A stretch of 64,000 nt of DNA from Caloranaerobacter ferrireducens (GCF_001730685.1 NZ_MDJR01000004.1:124001-188000); one strand, 5' to 3'. Shown: positions 49,216 to 59,543, counted from the stretch's first letter. Notes: a model not told the origin generated them from the sequence alone. A program made the numbers and translations.

Positions 49216-50648
49216 TTGTCTGCTTTCTGATTTAAAACTTCTAAAAGCTTAACTATTACTTTTGCTGCACCACTTCTAGTTAGTGGTTCTTTTGGTTTAA
49301 ATGTTCCGTCTCCTTTACCTAACATAATACCATACTTCCCTGCTACTTTCACTGCTGAAATAAACTGTGGATTAATTTCAGCTAAATCCTTATATGTCAA
49401 TTCAGCTTCTATATTCTCATCACCTAATATTCTCGCTATCATCAAAGCTGCTTCTTCTCTAGTAATATACCTATCAGGTCTAAAAGTATTATCCTCAAAA
49501 CCATCTAGATAACCAGCTTTAGATACTGCTTTTACATAATCTATTGCCCAATCTTTAATATTGTCTTTATCTGCATAATTAAGCTCATAACCTTCACCTT
49601 CGAGTTTAAGTGCTCTAGCTATTAAAATAGCCATTTCCTGTCTAGTAATACTCTTATTTGGATAGTATTTCTTATTACTATCTCCATTTACTATACCCAT
49701 ATCATAAAGCTTAAGAATATAATCTTTTGCCCAACAATCAGCTATATCCTTGAGTGGATATTCTTCTTTTTCACCAATTTTTACTATCCAATTACCAACA
49801 ACCCAACCTTCTAACTCTCCATCTCTCTGCTTAACTCTATACCAAAAATATCCTTCCTTCAAAACAGGTCCTTCTAATACATCTAAAACTGTACCACCTA
49901 TTACTCGTCCAATCTCTACTCCATTAGGTTGTTTTCTAATTCTTAGAGAAGTTTTTACATCAGCTTTTACTATATCTCCTTTTTTGTACATTACAATATC
50001 GCCATAGTGGAACGGCTGTGGAGTATCATAATGCTTATTTTTATCTGGAAGTCCATTCTTAGGAAGCAATTTAGGATCTATAGGTGTTATTTTCTGACCA
50101 TATTCCTTTTCTGCCACTAAATATATCAATTGCTGATACGTATATTTTTTAGTCCATGTTGGATATTTATAAGGAACCATATTAGGATTATTACTTTTAC
50201 TCCAACCGTTATATGCCCATAAAGCAAAATACCAATGTTCCAAAATATTAGGGTTCATATCTCCTATTCTAGGTAGCTTATTTAATGCCATGTTCCATTT
50301 CATTAATAGAACCTCTGCACCAGCTTCTATATTATAATCAATATCATACTTAAGTCTGTTTGTGTCAAACCATCCATATTTATTATAAATTTGCATAAGT
50401 CCGATACTGCCTTTTCGGCCTGTATAAACTGTCCCATCAGGGTTATACTGCTGAAAAACACTTTCTACTCTCGCTATTGATTTGAGTATAACAGTTGGAA
50501 TACCTCTTCTCTTAGCTACTTCTTCTATTTTTTTTTCTAATACTTCTCTTGGGGGATTTATTCTAGCATCTTGAGCATATCCGTAATCAACGAGAAAGGT
50601 GAATAAAAACAAGATGCTCAGGACTAATCCCAAAAGTTTCTTATGCAT
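49209..50648 (-). CDS. Surface-anchored lytic transglycosylase with SH3 and three SLH repeats
   Basis: The signal peptide (LLGLVLSILFLFTFLVDYGYA) is followed by an SLT-like domain at about 35-195 (VILKSIARVESVFQQYNPDG with the catalytic Glu, then GSIGLMQIYNKYGWF and FALWAYNGW). A bacterial SH3 domain follows (about 225-290; KTSLRIRKQPNGVEIGRVIG), then three SLH repeats to the end (DIADCWAKDYILKLYDMGIV, NIKDWAIDYVKAVSKAGYLD, and a third at AEINPQFISAVKVAG). SLT domains cleave peptidoglycan, while SLH repeats bind pyruvylated wall polymer. The start follows AGGAGGC. Confidence 0.88.
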   Translation of the reverse strand: MHKKLLGLVLSILFLFTFLVDYGYAQDARINPPREVLEKKIEEVAKRRGIPTVILKSIARVESVFQQYNPDGTVYTGRKGSIGLMQIYNKYGWFDTNRLKYDIDYNIEAGAEVLLMKWNMALNKLPRIGDMNPNILEHWYFALWAYNGWSKSNNPNMVPYKYPTWTKKYTYQQLIYLVAEKEYGQKITPIDPKLLPKNGLPDKNKHYDTPQPFHYGDIVMYKKGDIVKADVKTSLRIRKQPNGVEIGRVIGGTVLDVLEGPVLKEGYFWYRVKQRDGELEGWVVGNWIVKIGEKEEYPLKDIADCWAKDYILKLYDMGIVNGDSNKKYYPNKSITRQEMAILIARALKLEGEGYELNYADKDNIKDWAIDYVKAVSKAGYLDGFEDNTFRPDRYITREEAALMIARILGDENIEAELTYKDLAEINPQFISAVKVAGKYGIMLGKGDGTFKPKEPLTRSGAAKVIVKLLEVLNQKADNQ

Positions 50649-50664
50649 CTTAAAAGCCTCCTTT

Positions 50665-50925
50665 TTTTCGTCGTTCGCTATTCGCTACTCGACTTTCGCT
50701 AAATTCAAATGCTAATTAACAGTCAACAGGATTAATTCCGTCTTTCGCTTTTTGTCTTTCGAATATCGACCAACAAAAGGTAAATAACAGATGGCTGACG
50801 AATAGCGAATAAATATTACATTTTACATTTTCAATTTTTCATTTAAAATCTAGTACCCAGCACCAAGTACCTAGCACCCAATACCTAGTACCTAGCACAA
50901 TACCTAGTACCTAGCCTAATATTAT
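50665..50925. repeat. Mosaic repeat island 15
   Basis: TTCG units (GTCGTTCGCTATTCGCTACT), GACTTTCG and AATATCGACCAACAAAAGG, inverse units, TTTTACATTTTCAATTTTTC and CCTAGTACCTAGCACCCAAT units together fill most of the 445-bp gap before the 51.1-kb gene. I see no gene there. Confidence 0.8.
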
Positions 50926-51033
50926 TTTATCCAAAAACTATATATGACAAAAGTCCCAAAAATGATATACATGATTATCTTTGACCAATATTTTTTATTT
51001 TAAACATTTTTATCTGTACCAGAACAAAATTAT

Positions 51034-51074
51034 AATAAGCCAGAAAATTTGAAATTTTTCTGGCTTATTTTTTT
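51034..51074. terminator. Hairpin terminator near the 51-kb small gene
   Basis: AATAAGCCAGAAAA / TTTTTCTGGCTTATT form a long stem followed by T-rich sequence on the plus strand; on the minus strand it lies just past the stop of the 51094 gene. Confidence 0.75.
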
Positions 51075-51093
51075 AGAATTCATTTAAATATTT

Positions 51094-51315
51094 TCATCTT
51101 TGTGTATAATTCAATTTTTTAACTCCCAAAATATATATTTGCAAGTTTCGTAAAAAAAGTTCAAATGTAACATCCTTACCAAAAATCAAATAATTATAAA
51201 GTATATCCTTCCCTATTTCTTCTACTGCTTCCTTAAGATCTTGATCTGTTATTTTAACTCTTTCTCCCCATTTTTGTTCTAAACTTTTTTCTACTAACAT
51301 CTTCAACCTCTCCAT
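51094..51315 (-). CDS. Small protein of unknown function, divergent from an XRE regulator
   Basis: This 73-residue, mostly helical protein (MERLKMLVEKSLEQKWGERV, then DQDLKEAVEEIGKDILYNYL and LFLRNLQIYILGVKK) has no signal peptide. I do not recognise a family. ATG at 51315 follows GGAGG; the earlier ATG is 15 nt upstream. It shares a 120-bp divergent promoter region with the XRE gene, so the regulator may control it. Confidence 0.65.
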   Translation of the reverse strand: MERLKMLVEKSLEQKWGERVKITDQDLKEAVEEIGKDILYNYLIFGKDVTFELFLRNLQIYILGVKKLNYTQR

Positions 51316-51340
51316 AATATTAACCTCCATCCCACCATAA

Positions 51341-51362
51341 TAATATATGTATATATTATATC
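51341..51362. promoter_or_regulatory. Palindromic AT site in the divergent promoter region
   Basis: AATAATATATGTATATATTA is nearly self-complementary and lies between the two divergent genes, close to a TATAAT on the minus strand. It is a candidate operator for the XRE protein, but low-complexity AT sequence makes this weak. Confidence 0.35.
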
Positions 51363-51436
51363 ATCATATTCCCCTTTTTGCATCACTATATTTTTTAATA
51401 TGCTAACTATGCTAGGATTAATTTAGAGGTGATAAA

Positions 51437-51820
51437 ATGAATTTTGCAGAAAGATTAAAATTGTTGAGAGAAGAAAAAAAATTACGTCAAACCGATCTAG
51501 CAAAAATACTTAATATAAGCAGACAATCTATAAGCAACTATGAAAATGGCGTTAGATTTCCTAATGATGAATTACTTCTTCGACGTATTGCTGAATTTTT
51601 TGATGTATCTATTGATTACTTACTCGGAGTTACCAATATTAGAAATTACTATTATGAAAATCACATAGATAATATCGAAGCAAAAGAAAAGAGCTCTACC
51701 TATCAAATTGACAAAAAAACCGCATTAAATAATCTATTTTACGAAGTAGATGACCTTCCAAGTGATATAATAGAAAAAATTACAGCAATTATAAAAACAA
51801 TAAAGACATTAGTCAAATAA
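51437..51820 (+). CDS. XRE-family transcriptional regulator
   Basis: This 127-residue protein begins with a helix-turn-helix_3 domain (residues 1-62): MNFAERLKLLREEKKLRQTD, LAKILNISRQSISNYENGVR and ELLLRRIAEFFDVSIDYLLG. The last 60 residues have no clear domain; they may form the dimer or sensor part. ATG follows TAGAGGTGATAAA. Proteins of this kind usually repress their own and neighbouring promoters. Confidence 0.9.
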   Translation: MNFAERLKLLREEKKLRQTDLAKILNISRQSISNYENGVRFPNDELLLRRIAEFFDVSIDYLLGVTNIRNYYYENHIDNIEAKEKSSTYQIDKKTALNNLFYEVDDLPSDIIEKITAIIKTIKTLVK

Positions 51821-51836
51821 ATAATTCTAAAGAAAT

Positions 51837-51858
51837 AAGCCGAGTGTTAACTCGGCTT
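51837..51858. terminator. Bidirectional terminator between the XRE gene and pgcA
   Basis: AAGCCGAG / CTCGGCTT with a 6-nt loop, followed by TATTTGAT and preceded on the other side by ATTTCTTTAG (minus reading). Confidence 0.75.
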
Positions 51859-53585
51859 TATTTGATAAAATTGTTTATTCTACTTAATATTTCTTCTTTA
51901 ATAGCCTTAAGCTTATCTTCTGCCTCTATTTTATCTTTTCCATTAGCTGAAAAATATATTTTTAACTTTGGCTCTGTACCAGAAGGTCTTAATGCATACC
52001 ATGATTCGTCATCAAAGATAAACTTTAAAACATTTGATTTTGGTAGTAATATATTTTCGCTGCTGTCTTTAATGTGATCATAGCTCTTAGATGCTTTATA
52101 ATCGTTAAATACTTTTAAGTTAAGCTTGCCTATTTGGGTTGGATAACTACTTCTAAAGCTCTCCATTACCTTATCTATCTTCTTCTTTCCTTCAATACCT
52201 TCTAATTTAATAGAATATAAATCTTCTATATAGTACCCATATCTTTCATATAAATTAATTAAAGCTTCGTAAAGTGACATTCCTTTACTCTTATAGTATG
52301 CTGCCATCTCACAAATAAGCATAGAAGCTATAACTGCATCTTTATCTCTTACAAAAGAACCAGTCAAATATCCAAAACTCTCTTCATAACCAAATATGAA
52401 GTTCTTATCTCCATTTTCTTCAAATTCTTTAATCTTTTCACCTATAAATTTAAATCCTGTCAAAGTATCTATAGTTTCTACATCATAATGTTTAGCTATT
52501 ACCCTGCCTAATTCACTTGTTACTATAGTCTTAACCATTACACTATTTTCAGGTAAAATCCCCTTTTCTGTCATTGAACTCAATATATAATCTAAAAGCA
52601 GTGCACCAGTTTGATTTCCACTTAATACTTTATATTCTCCTTCTTTATTTTTAACAACAACTCCAACTCTATCGCAATCTGGATCTGTTCCTAATATAAT
52701 ATCAGAGTCTACCTTTTCTCCTAATTCAACTGCCAATTTAAATGCATCTGGTTCCTCTGGGTTTGGATACTCTACAGTTGAAAAATTAGGATCTGGCTGT
52801 TCTTGGCTTTCAACAACAAATACATTTATGTATCCTAACTCTTTTAGCACTCTTCTTACAGGCATATTCCCAGTACCATGTAATGGAGTATAAACTATTC
52901 TTATATTTTTATCGATATCGTCTCTAACACTTAAATCTTTAACCTTATTTATGTACTCTCTATCAATTTCTTCTCCAATAATATTTAATAACCCTTTATT
53001 CAGTGCTTCTTCTTTGCTTATAATCTTTATCATTGAAAATTCTGTAACTTCATTAACTTTCTTTATTATCTTATCAGCTAAACTTGGTACTACCTGTCCT
53101 CCATCTTCCCAATAAACCTTATATCCATTATACTCTGGTGGATTGTGACTAGCTGTAATAACAATTCCAGCAGAAGCTTTTAGATATCTAACTGCAAAAG
53201 ATAATTCAGGTGTCGGTCTTAAATCTTCAAATAAATATGCTTTAATACCATTTGCAGCCAATACTAGTGCAGCTGTTTCTGCAAATTCTCTTGACTTATG
53301 TCTTGAGTCATGAGCTATTACTACTCCTCTTTTTACATATTCACTTCCATTTTCAATAATAAAATTAGCTAATCCTTGGGTAGCCTTAGATACAGTATAT
53401 TTATTTATTCTATTAGTACCTGCACCAATCTTTCCTCTAAGTCCACCAGTACCAAATTCTAAATCTTTATAAAACCTATCTTCTATTTCTTCTACATTAT
53501 CCTTAATTGATAATAATTCATCTTTTGTTTCTTTATCAAAGTACTCACTATTTAACCAATAATTGTACTTCCCCATAAAATCCAT
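51858..53585 (-). CDS. pgcA: Phosphoglucomutase/phosphomannomutase
   Basis: It interconverts sugar 1- and 6-phosphates through a phosphoserine. The 575 residues show FGTGGLRGKIGAGTNRINKY near residue 50, the active-site Ser in GIVITASHNPPEYNGYKVYW, the Mg site TDPDCDRVG and the C-terminal RPSGTEPKLKIYF phosphate clasp. This long form is PgcA-like. Start at ATG 53585 with GGGG 8 nt upstream. It follows the sugar isomerase-like gene by about 32 nt. Confidence 0.92.
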   Translation of the reverse strand: MDFMGKYNYWLNSEYFDKETKDELLSIKDNVEEIEDRFYKDLEFGTGGLRGKIGAGTNRINKYTVSKATQGLANFIIENGSEYVKRGVVIAHDSRHKSREFAETAALVLAANGIKAYLFEDLRPTPELSFAVRYLKASAGIVITASHNPPEYNGYKVYWEDGGQVVPSLADKIIKKVNEVTEFSMIKIISKEEALNKGLLNIIGEEIDREYINKVKDLSVRDDIDKNIRIVYTPLHGTGNMPVRRVLKELGYINVFVVESQEQPDPNFSTVEYPNPEEPDAFKLAVELGEKVDSDIILGTDPDCDRVGVVVKNKEGEYKVLSGNQTGALLLDYILSSMTEKGILPENSVMVKTIVTSELGRVIAKHYDVETIDTLTGFKFIGEKIKEFEENGDKNFIFGYEESFGYLTGSFVRDKDAVIASMLICEMAAYYKSKGMSLYEALINLYERYGYYIEDLYSIKLEGIEGKKKIDKVMESFRSSYPTQIGKLNLKVFNDYKASKSYDHIKDSSENILLPKSNVLKFIFDDESWYALRPSGTEPKLKIYFSANGKDKIEAEDKLKAIKEEILSRINNFIK

Positions 53586-53616
53586 CTTCATCACCCCGTA
53601 TTTTATTGTTAAATCC

Positions 53617-54468
53617 TTAGACTGTATCTATGGTTTCCCTATCCTTTTTCGTATTATTATAGACTAACTCATTCACCCAGTCAATTCCTTCCTGAGCGTA
53701 TTTTAAATCTAAATATTTGAAGTCAGGTTCAAAAATTATAGGAATATCGTCATCCCAAGTATAAATAAGTTCTATAGTCTTTTCTATGTCTATCCAGCCA
53801 TCGTTTGGATTTTGATTAGGATGAACTGGTATATGACCATATTTAGAAACATCACTAAAACCTCTGGTATTCCACAGGTGTATAAGCCTAATATAAGGTA
53901 GTATTTTTTCTAGTTCTTTAAAATAATCCATATTGTTTATCTGACAGGACAAATATAAATGACCGACATCTAAACATATTCCTAAATTTTCGTGATCTTT
54001 TATAATATCTATCCAATCTTCTATTTTATAAAATAAATCATTATAACCTACATATTCTAAAAAGATTGGCAGATCATATTCTTTACTTAATTCGCTAAGT
54101 CTTAAAGCACTCTCCTGTGCTATTCTTTTTATACTATCTGGACTTCCAACATTACTAGTTACAAAATGGATTACAACTTCACTCGTTGGAAGACTTTTTG
54201 CCATAGATAAATTTGTCTTTAGTATCTCAAAAGTAGCATCTCTTAATCTTTTATTATCACTTACATAGTAAGTGACAGTAGGATCTGACTGGTGAAATAC
54301 AGGAGCATGATAAGTTACCTTTAAAGGAAACTTTCTAGAAAACTTCAAAAGTGCAGTTATCTCTTTAGCTCCTGAGAATTTATGGCACAATTGAACTCTC
54401 TTAAAGTTATGCTTGGCAACATAATCTATTCCTACGTTATGAATAGAAATTCCTATTTGCGGATTCAT
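53617..54468 (-). CDS. Sugar phosphate isomerase/epimerase-like TIM-barrel protein
   Basis: The 283 residues fit the AP endonuclease 2/xylose isomerase-like barrel. KVTYHAPVFHQSDPTVTYYV, EVVIHFVTSNVGSPDSIKRI, PIFLEYVGYNDLFYKIEDW, LGICLDVGHLYLS and IIFEPDFKY provide the His/Glu/Asp metal ligands expected at strand ends. Substrate is unknown. Placement with pgcA and manA suggests carbohydrate metabolism. ATG follows GAGGAGGAAATTC. Confidence 0.8.
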   Translation of the reverse strand: MNPQIGISIHNVGIDYVAKHNFKRVQLCHKFSGAKEITALLKFSRKFPLKVTYHAPVFHQSDPTVTYYVSDNKRLRDATFEILKTNLSMAKSLPTSEVVIHFVTSNVGSPDSIKRIAQESALRLSELSKEYDLPIFLEYVGYNDLFYKIEDWIDIIKDHENLGICLDVGHLYLSCQINNMDYFKELEKILPYIRLIHLWNTRGFSDVSKYGHIPVHPNQNPNDGWIDIEKTIELIYTWDDDIPIIFEPDFKYLDLKYAQEGIDWVNELVYNNTKKDRETIDTV

Positions 54469-54608
54469 GAATTTCCTCCTCGTAAATTTCTACATATTCT
54501 ATTGTACTATAAATATAATCATTTATCAGAAAAAAGTTCATTGTATCCATTATATTATTCTATACAAATTTACCATTTTCCTGTTTTATAATCTAAAAAT
54601 TGGTATAA

Positions 54609-55943
54609 TTAGAATTTTGTAAGATATTTTTGTATCTCCCATTGTGAAACATAAGCCTTATATTCATTCCATTCAAGTGTAACAGCTTCTACAAATCTAT
54701 TATAAATATGTCTTCCTAAAGCTGATTTTATTATTTCATTCTTAGAAAGCTCATCTAGAGCATTCATAATATTTGACGGCAAGCTAGCTATTTCTTTCTT
54801 TACTCTTTCTTTTTGATCCATATTGTAAATATTACTGTTAACTGCTTTAGGAGGTTCAATTTTATTCTTTATACCATCTAAACCAGCTTTTAGAATAACT
54901 GCTAAAGCTAAATAAGGATTCGCAGATGGGTCAGGACTTCTAAGTTCAAATCTTGTAGAATTGCCCCTTTTTGCTGGAACTCTTACAAGAGGACTTCTGT
55001 TACTAGTTGACCATGCAACATAAACTGGAGCTTCATATCCAGGAACCAATCTTTTATACGAATTGATAGTAGGATTAGTTATAGCTGTAAACGCTTTAGC
55101 ATGCTTTAATATACCTCCAAGAAAATAATATGCTTCTTTAGAAAGCTGAAGTTCGTCATTTTCATCATAAAAAACATTTTTACCATCTAAAGTAAAAAGC
55201 GACATATTAGTATGCATACCTGAGCCATTTATTCCATATATGGGTTTAGGCATAAATGTTGCGTGTAGCCCATGACGTTGAGCAATTATTCTTACTACCA
55301 TCTTAAAAGTCATGATATTATCAGCTGTTGTTAATGCATTATCATATTTGAAATCAATTTCATGCTGTCCAGGAGCTACCTCATGATGAGAAGCTTCTAT
55401 TTCAAATCCCATTTGTTTTAGAGTTAAAACCATATCTCTTCGTGCATTCTCTCCTAAATCTACTGGTGCAAGGTCAAAATATCCTGCATTATCATGAGTT
55501 ATGAGAGTTGGTTTACCCTTTTCATCTGTATGGAAAAGGAAAAATTCACACTCAGGACCTACATTAAATGTATATCCCATTTCTTCTGCTTCTCTTAATA
55601 CCTTTTTTAACGTATTCCTTGGACAGCCTTCAAACGGATTTCCATCTTTATCGTACACATCACATATAAACCTTGCTTCCCTAGTCTTAGTTACCCATGG
55701 AAAAACCACAAATGTTGAAGGGTCGGGCTTTAGATACATATCAGATTCTTCAATTCTTACAAATCCATCTATAGAAGAACCGTCAAACATTATTTCATTG
55801 TTCAAAGCTTCTTCTAATTGTTCTATAGTAATAGCTACACTTTTTAAAACTCCAAAAATATCAGTAAATTGAAGATGAATAAATTCTACACCTAACTCTC
55901 TAGCCTTTTCAAGTACATATTGTCTGTCATAGTCATGACTCAT
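54609..55943 (-). CDS. glnA: Glutamine synthetase, type I
   Basis: It makes glutamine from glutamate and ammonia. The 444 residues have the N-terminal beta-grasp ([19 protein letters not shown]), the D50-containing [20 protein letters not shown], the glutamate/metal-site [42 protein letters not shown] and [19 protein letters not shown]. It is the shorter Firmicute GSI-alpha type. It follows asnB by 15 nt, probably one transcript. Confidence 0.95.
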   Translation of the reverse strand: MSHDYDRQYVLEKARELGVEFIHLQFTDIFGVLKSVAITIEQLEEALNNEIMFDGSSIDGFVRIEESDMYLKPDPSTFVVFPWVTKTREARFICDVYDKDGNPFEGCPRNTLKKVLREAEEMGYTFNVGPECEFFLFHTDEKGKPTLITHDNAGYFDLAPVDLGENARRDMVLTLKQMGFEIEASHHEVAPGQHEIDFKYDNALTTADNIMTFKMVVRIIAQRHGLHATFMPKPIYGINGSGMHTNMSLFTLDGKNVFYDENDELQLSKEAYYFLGGILKHAKAFTAITNPTINSYKRLVPGYEAPVYVAWSTSNRSPLVRVPAKRGNSTRFELRSPDPSANPYLALAVILKAGLDGIKNKIEPPKAVNSNIYNMDQKERVKKEIASLPSNIMNALDELSKNEIIKSALGRHIYNRFVEAVTLEWNEYKAYVSQWEIQKYLTKF

Positions 55944-55958
55944 AATAATCCCCCTTTC

Positions 55959-57806
55959 TTACTTTGCAACATACCTCACATTATATTCTCTCATCCAATA
56001 ATCTATTTGGATTAAATATGCAATTAATTGAGGACCTGTCATCAACTGACCGAACCAAGGCTTTTTAAACGATTTCCCTTCTGTTTCCACTATTTCAGTA
56101 ACTTTATCTATATCGATTATTTGTAAAATAGGAGATTTTTTATCCTGTAGGATTTCTCTCATCCACTCTTGTACTGCTTTTGAATAAACAGGATTATGAG
56201 TTTTAGGATACGGACTTTTTCTTCTCAGTAAAACATCATCAGGTAAAATTCCCTTTAAAGCCCTTCTTAAAAGCCCTTTTTCTATTCCATCACAGTATTT
56301 CATTTTCCAAGGAATATTAAATGCATATTCTACAAGTCTGTAATCTGCAAATGGAACTCTCACCTCTAAGCTATTAGCCATACTCATACGATCCTTTCTA
56401 TTAAGCAGTGTAATCATAAACCATTTAATATTTAAGTAGAAGAGCTCTCTCATACGATGTTCTTCTTGAGTTTCTCCTTCAAGTCTTGGTACTTGCCTTA
56501 ATGTGTCCTCATATTTTTGTGCAACATACTCTTCTAAAGGTAACTTTCTAAATTCTTTAGACATAATACCTTTACGCTCTTTAATAGATTTAGACCATGG
56601 AAAAGTATTAGCATTAATATCTTCTACCCTTCTATACCACGGATAACCGCCAAATACCTCATCAGCACATTCTCCAGAAAGAGCTACTGTAGCCTCTTTT
56701 TTTACTTCTTTACAGAATAAATATAAAGATGAGTCTATATCTGCCATACCAGGTAAATCATTTGCTTTCACCGCTTCTTTTAAGGCTGATGCCAATTGCA
56801 AATTATCTATCACTACATTATGATGATTACTACCAATAAACTCTGACATTTTTTTAACCCATATACTATCTGAATTGGGCTGATATTCATTAGGTCTAAA
56901 ATATATATTGTTATCTGTGTAATCTATTGAAAATGTATTTAACCTTCCTCTCCCCTGTTTTTTGAACGCATTAGCCACAATAGCTGAAATAGCACTTGAA
57001 TCTAATCCTCCTGATAGGAAAGTACAAACAGGAACATCAGATATTGTTTGCCTTTCTATTGCATCTATCAAAAGAGTTCTTGTATGTTCTACTGTTGTGT
57101 CTAAATCCTCTATATGAGGTTTACACTCTAATTTCCAATATTCTTTTAACTTTATGCCCGAAAAATTAAACATTAAATAGTGAGCTGGAGGGATTTCTTT
57201 TACATCTTTAAAAACACCACTACCTAAAGATCTTGCAGGCCCTAAGCCGAAGATTTCCATCAATCCTTCATTATCTATAATTGGTTCTATTAAAGGATGT
57301 GCTAATAGTGCCTTTATTTCTGAAGCAAAAAGTAGAGAGTCATCTTTAAATGCATAAAATAGAGGTTTTACTCCAAGAGGGTCTCTAGCTAAAAACAACT
57401 GCTTATTTTTTTCATCCCATATACCAAATGCAAAAATTCCATTAATATGCTTTAGACAATCAGTTCCCCACTCAATATATGAAACCAATAAAACCTCAGT
57501 ATCAGAATATGATTTAAAACGATATCCTTTTGCCTGTAGTTTTTTTCTAACTTCATCTGTATTGTATAATTCTCCATTATATACGATTGTATATTTCTTA
57601 TCTTCTAATTGTCTTGTCATTGGTTGTGCTCCACCTTCAGGATCTATTACTATTAGACGGCGGTGCCCTAATAAAGCATTTTCAGATACATATATACCAA
57701 AATCATCTGGACCTCTTTTAATTAGAGTATTAGTCATTTTTTCGATAAGTTCTCTCTCTTTTATAAGGCTTCTTTTCATATTTACCCATCCAGCAATTCC
57801 ACACAT
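55959..57806 (-). CDS. asnB: Asparagine synthetase (glutamine-hydrolysing)
   Basis: It transfers glutamine amide nitrogen to aspartate. The product starts MCGIAGWVNMKRS; Cys2 becomes the Ntn nucleophile after Met removal, so the ATG at 57806 (behind AGAGGTGAAG) is required. The N-terminal glutaminase (RRLIVIDPEGGAQPMTRQ, YNGELYN) leads to the synthetase domain with PP-loop FLSGGLDSSAISAIVA at about 260. 615 residues is normal. Glutamine consumed here is made by the next gene, glnA. Confidence 0.95.
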   Translation of the reverse strand: MCGIAGWVNMKRSLIKERELIEKMTNTLIKRGPDDFGIYVSENALLGHRRLIVIDPEGGAQPMTRQLEDKKYTIVYNGELYNTDEVRKKLQAKGYRFKSYSDTEVLLVSYIEWGTDCLKHINGIFAFGIWDEKNKQLFLARDPLGVKPLFYAFKDDSLLFASEIKALLAHPLIEPIIDNEGLMEIFGLGPARSLGSGVFKDVKEIPPAHYLMFNFSGIKLKEYWKLECKPHIEDLDTTVEHTRTLLIDAIERQTISDVPVCTFLSGGLDSSAISAIVANAFKKQGRGRLNTFSIDYTDNNIYFRPNEYQPNSDSIWVKKMSEFIGSNHHNVVIDNLQLASALKEAVKANDLPGMADIDSSLYLFCKEVKKEATVALSGECADEVFGGYPWYRRVEDINANTFPWSKSIKERKGIMSKEFRKLPLEEYVAQKYEDTLRQVPRLEGETQEEHRMRELFYLNIKWFMITLLNRKDRMSMANSLEVRVPFADYRLVEYAFNIPWKMKYCDGIEKGLLRRALKGILPDDVLLRRKSPYPKTHNPVYSKAVQEWMREILQDKKSPILQIIDIDKVTEIVETEGKSFKKPWFGQLMTGPQLIAYLIQIDYWMREYNVRYVAK

Positions 57807-57879
57807 AATCTTCACCTCTTACAATTGAATTTCATTATCATTTGGTAATTATTTTATGTATTTTAACTGAAAATGTTAC

Positions 57880-57903
57880 AAAAAAAAAGGGGCTTTCAGC
57901 CCC
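57880..57903 (-). terminator. Terminator of manA
   Basis: GGGGCTGAAAGCCCC (6-bp stem) followed by T9 on the minus strand. Confidence 0.92.
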
Positions 57904-57906
57904 CTA

Positions 57907-58884
57907 TTAACGCTTTACCACTTCTAATATCTCTTTTTCTACCTTTTTTACATCTGGAACATAGCTTTTTAAAACCTTCATTCTACCACTAAATTTATAT
58001 TCACCTAAACTTGCTGGTATAAGTACACTATCTCCTTTTTTAATCTTTTCTATACCATCTTTGTATATAATTTCTCCTTCTCCTTCTACACATGTAAATA
58101 TGAAAAATCTTTCTTCATCACTACATTCTTCAAACGAATCAAAAACATCATATAATTCAAGTGAAAAATCTTTGCATAAACAGTAATATGTTTTAGTATA
58201 TCCTTCTCTTTCTATTTTAAGCCCTTCGCTTCTTCTACCTTCTAAACTTAAATCTGCTACATCTAATGCCTTATCGATATGTAGTTCTCTACCTCTGTTG
58301 TAGTCATACACTCTATACGTTGTATCGCTATTTTGCTGAATTTCTGCAATTATTACACCTTCACCGATTGCATGTATTAGTCCACTTTTTACAAAATATA
58401 CATCACCTTTTTTTACAGGTACTCTATTTAAATATTTATCAAGCTCACCAGTTTCAATAGCTTTTCTAAATTGTTCCTTAGTGCAATCATTTGTTCCTAC
58501 TACTAAATTTGCTCCTTCAAAAGCTTCAACAACATACCATACTTCCGTTTTGCCCATTTCACCTTCAACCTTCATACCATACTCATCATCTGGATGAACT
58601 TGAACAGAAAGCTTGTCTCTGGCATTAATAAACTTTATTAATAATGGGAACCATTCTTCAGATATTTTAGTACCAATAAGCTCAGAACCTTTAAGTTTTA
58701 TTAATTCATCAAGCTTCATACCTTTAAACTCGCCATTTGAAACTACACTCATACCATTTTTATGACAAGCTACATCCCAACTTTCACCTATATTGCCATC
58801 TGGCAGATTATCTCTAAATATTTCTAAATCTCTTCCTCCCCATATTTTCTCGAAATAGATATTTTCAAATTTCAGCGGATACAT
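57907..58884 (-). CDS. manA: Mannose-6-phosphate isomerase, class I
   Basis: It interconverts mannose-6-P and fructose-6-P with zinc. The 325 residues open YPLKFENIYFEKIWGGRDLE, typical of Firmicute ManA, and have LSVQVHPDDEYGMK with the zinc Gln/His and YFVKSGLIHAIGEGVIIAEI with the later His and Arg region. The C-terminal part is a small beta domain. It follows fabZ by 37 nt. Confidence 0.93.
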   Translation of the reverse strand: MYPLKFENIYFEKIWGGRDLEIFRDNLPDGNIGESWDVACHKNGMSVVSNGEFKGMKLDELIKLKGSELIGTKISEEWFPLLIKFINARDKLSVQVHPDDEYGMKVEGEMGKTEVWYVVEAFEGANLVVGTNDCTKEQFRKAIETGELDKYLNRVPVKKGDVYFVKSGLIHAIGEGVIIAEIQQNSDTTYRVYDYNRGRELHIDKALDVADLSLEGRRSEGLKIEREGYTKTYYCLCKDFSLELYDVFDSFEECSDEERFFIFTCVEGEGEIIYKDGIEKIKKGDSVLIPASLGEYKFSGRMKVLKSYVPDVKKVEKEILEVVKR

Positions 58885-58921
58885 GTCTTAAATCCTCCCA
58901 TCTATATTAATGCAATTAAAC

Positions 58922-59359
58922 TTAAGATTTTTCATTATCCACTAGACCAAACATCAATGTTCCCTTACAAGCTACTTCATCACCTACATAGGCAACTGCT
59001 TCTGCTTTACCTATACCTCTTCTCATAGAAATAAGCTCAACTTCCATTCTCAATGTATCCCCTGGTTTTACCTGTTTTTTAAATCTAACCTTATCTATTC
59101 CTGTAAATACCGCTAATTTTTCCTTGTTTTCCTCAAGACTTAACACTGCTACTGCCCCAACCTGAGCCATAGCTTCCACAATAAGTACTCCTGGCATTAT
59201 AGGATTACCTGGAAAATGTCCTTGAAAGAAAGGCTCATTTATAGTTACATTTTTTATTCCTACTGCCTTTTTACCTTCTTCTATTTCGATAATCTTATCA
59301 ACTAAAAGAAAAGGATATCTGTGTGGAATGATTTTTTGAATATCAACGTTTGTAAGCAT
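58922..59359 (-). CDS. fabZ: 3-Hydroxyacyl-ACP dehydratase FabZ
   Basis: This hot-dog-fold dehydratase of fatty-acid elongation has 145 residues. [20 protein letters not shown], then [20 protein letters not shown] contains the catalytic His and the Glu follows, with [10 protein letters not shown] after. The ATG follows GGGAGG. It stands alone, away from other fab genes. A hairpin at 59389-59407 lies in its leader. Confidence 0.95.
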   Translation of the reverse strand: MLTNVDIQKIIPHRYPFLLVDKIIEIEEGKKAVGIKNVTINEPFFQGHFPGNPIMPGVLIVEAMAQVGAVAVLSLEENKEKLAVFTGIDKVRFKKQVKPGDTLRMEVELISMRRGIGKAEAVAYVGDEVACKGTLMFGLVDNEKS

Positions 59360-59388
59360 AATTATTCCTCCCTCTTTTGTTTATAAGA

Positions 59389-59407
59389 CAACGAACCCAG
59401 TTCGTTG
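59389..59407 (-). promoter_or_regulatory. Hairpin in the fabZ leader
   Basis: CAACGAAC / GTTCGTTG with a 3-nt loop lies 30 nt before the fabZ start on the minus strand. Its role is unclear. The TTCGTTG element also appears in the terminator at 62494-62528. Confidence 0.45.
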
Positions 59408-59510
59408 ACTCAGTTCTCCTCTTATTTTAAACAGTAGCAATTATTACTATTCTTTCTTATTTATTTAATTCCTGCTACATAATAAATTTTAATTTATCTA
59501 AAAATAAAAA

Positions 59511-59543
59511 TAAACCATTCAATTAAGCAAATCGAATGGTTTA
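59511..59543 (-). terminator. Terminator of amt
   Basis: TAAACCATTC / GAATGGTTTA form a 10-bp stem with a 13-nt loop; T-rich sequence (TTTTTATTTTT) follows on the minus strand. Confidence 0.85.
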
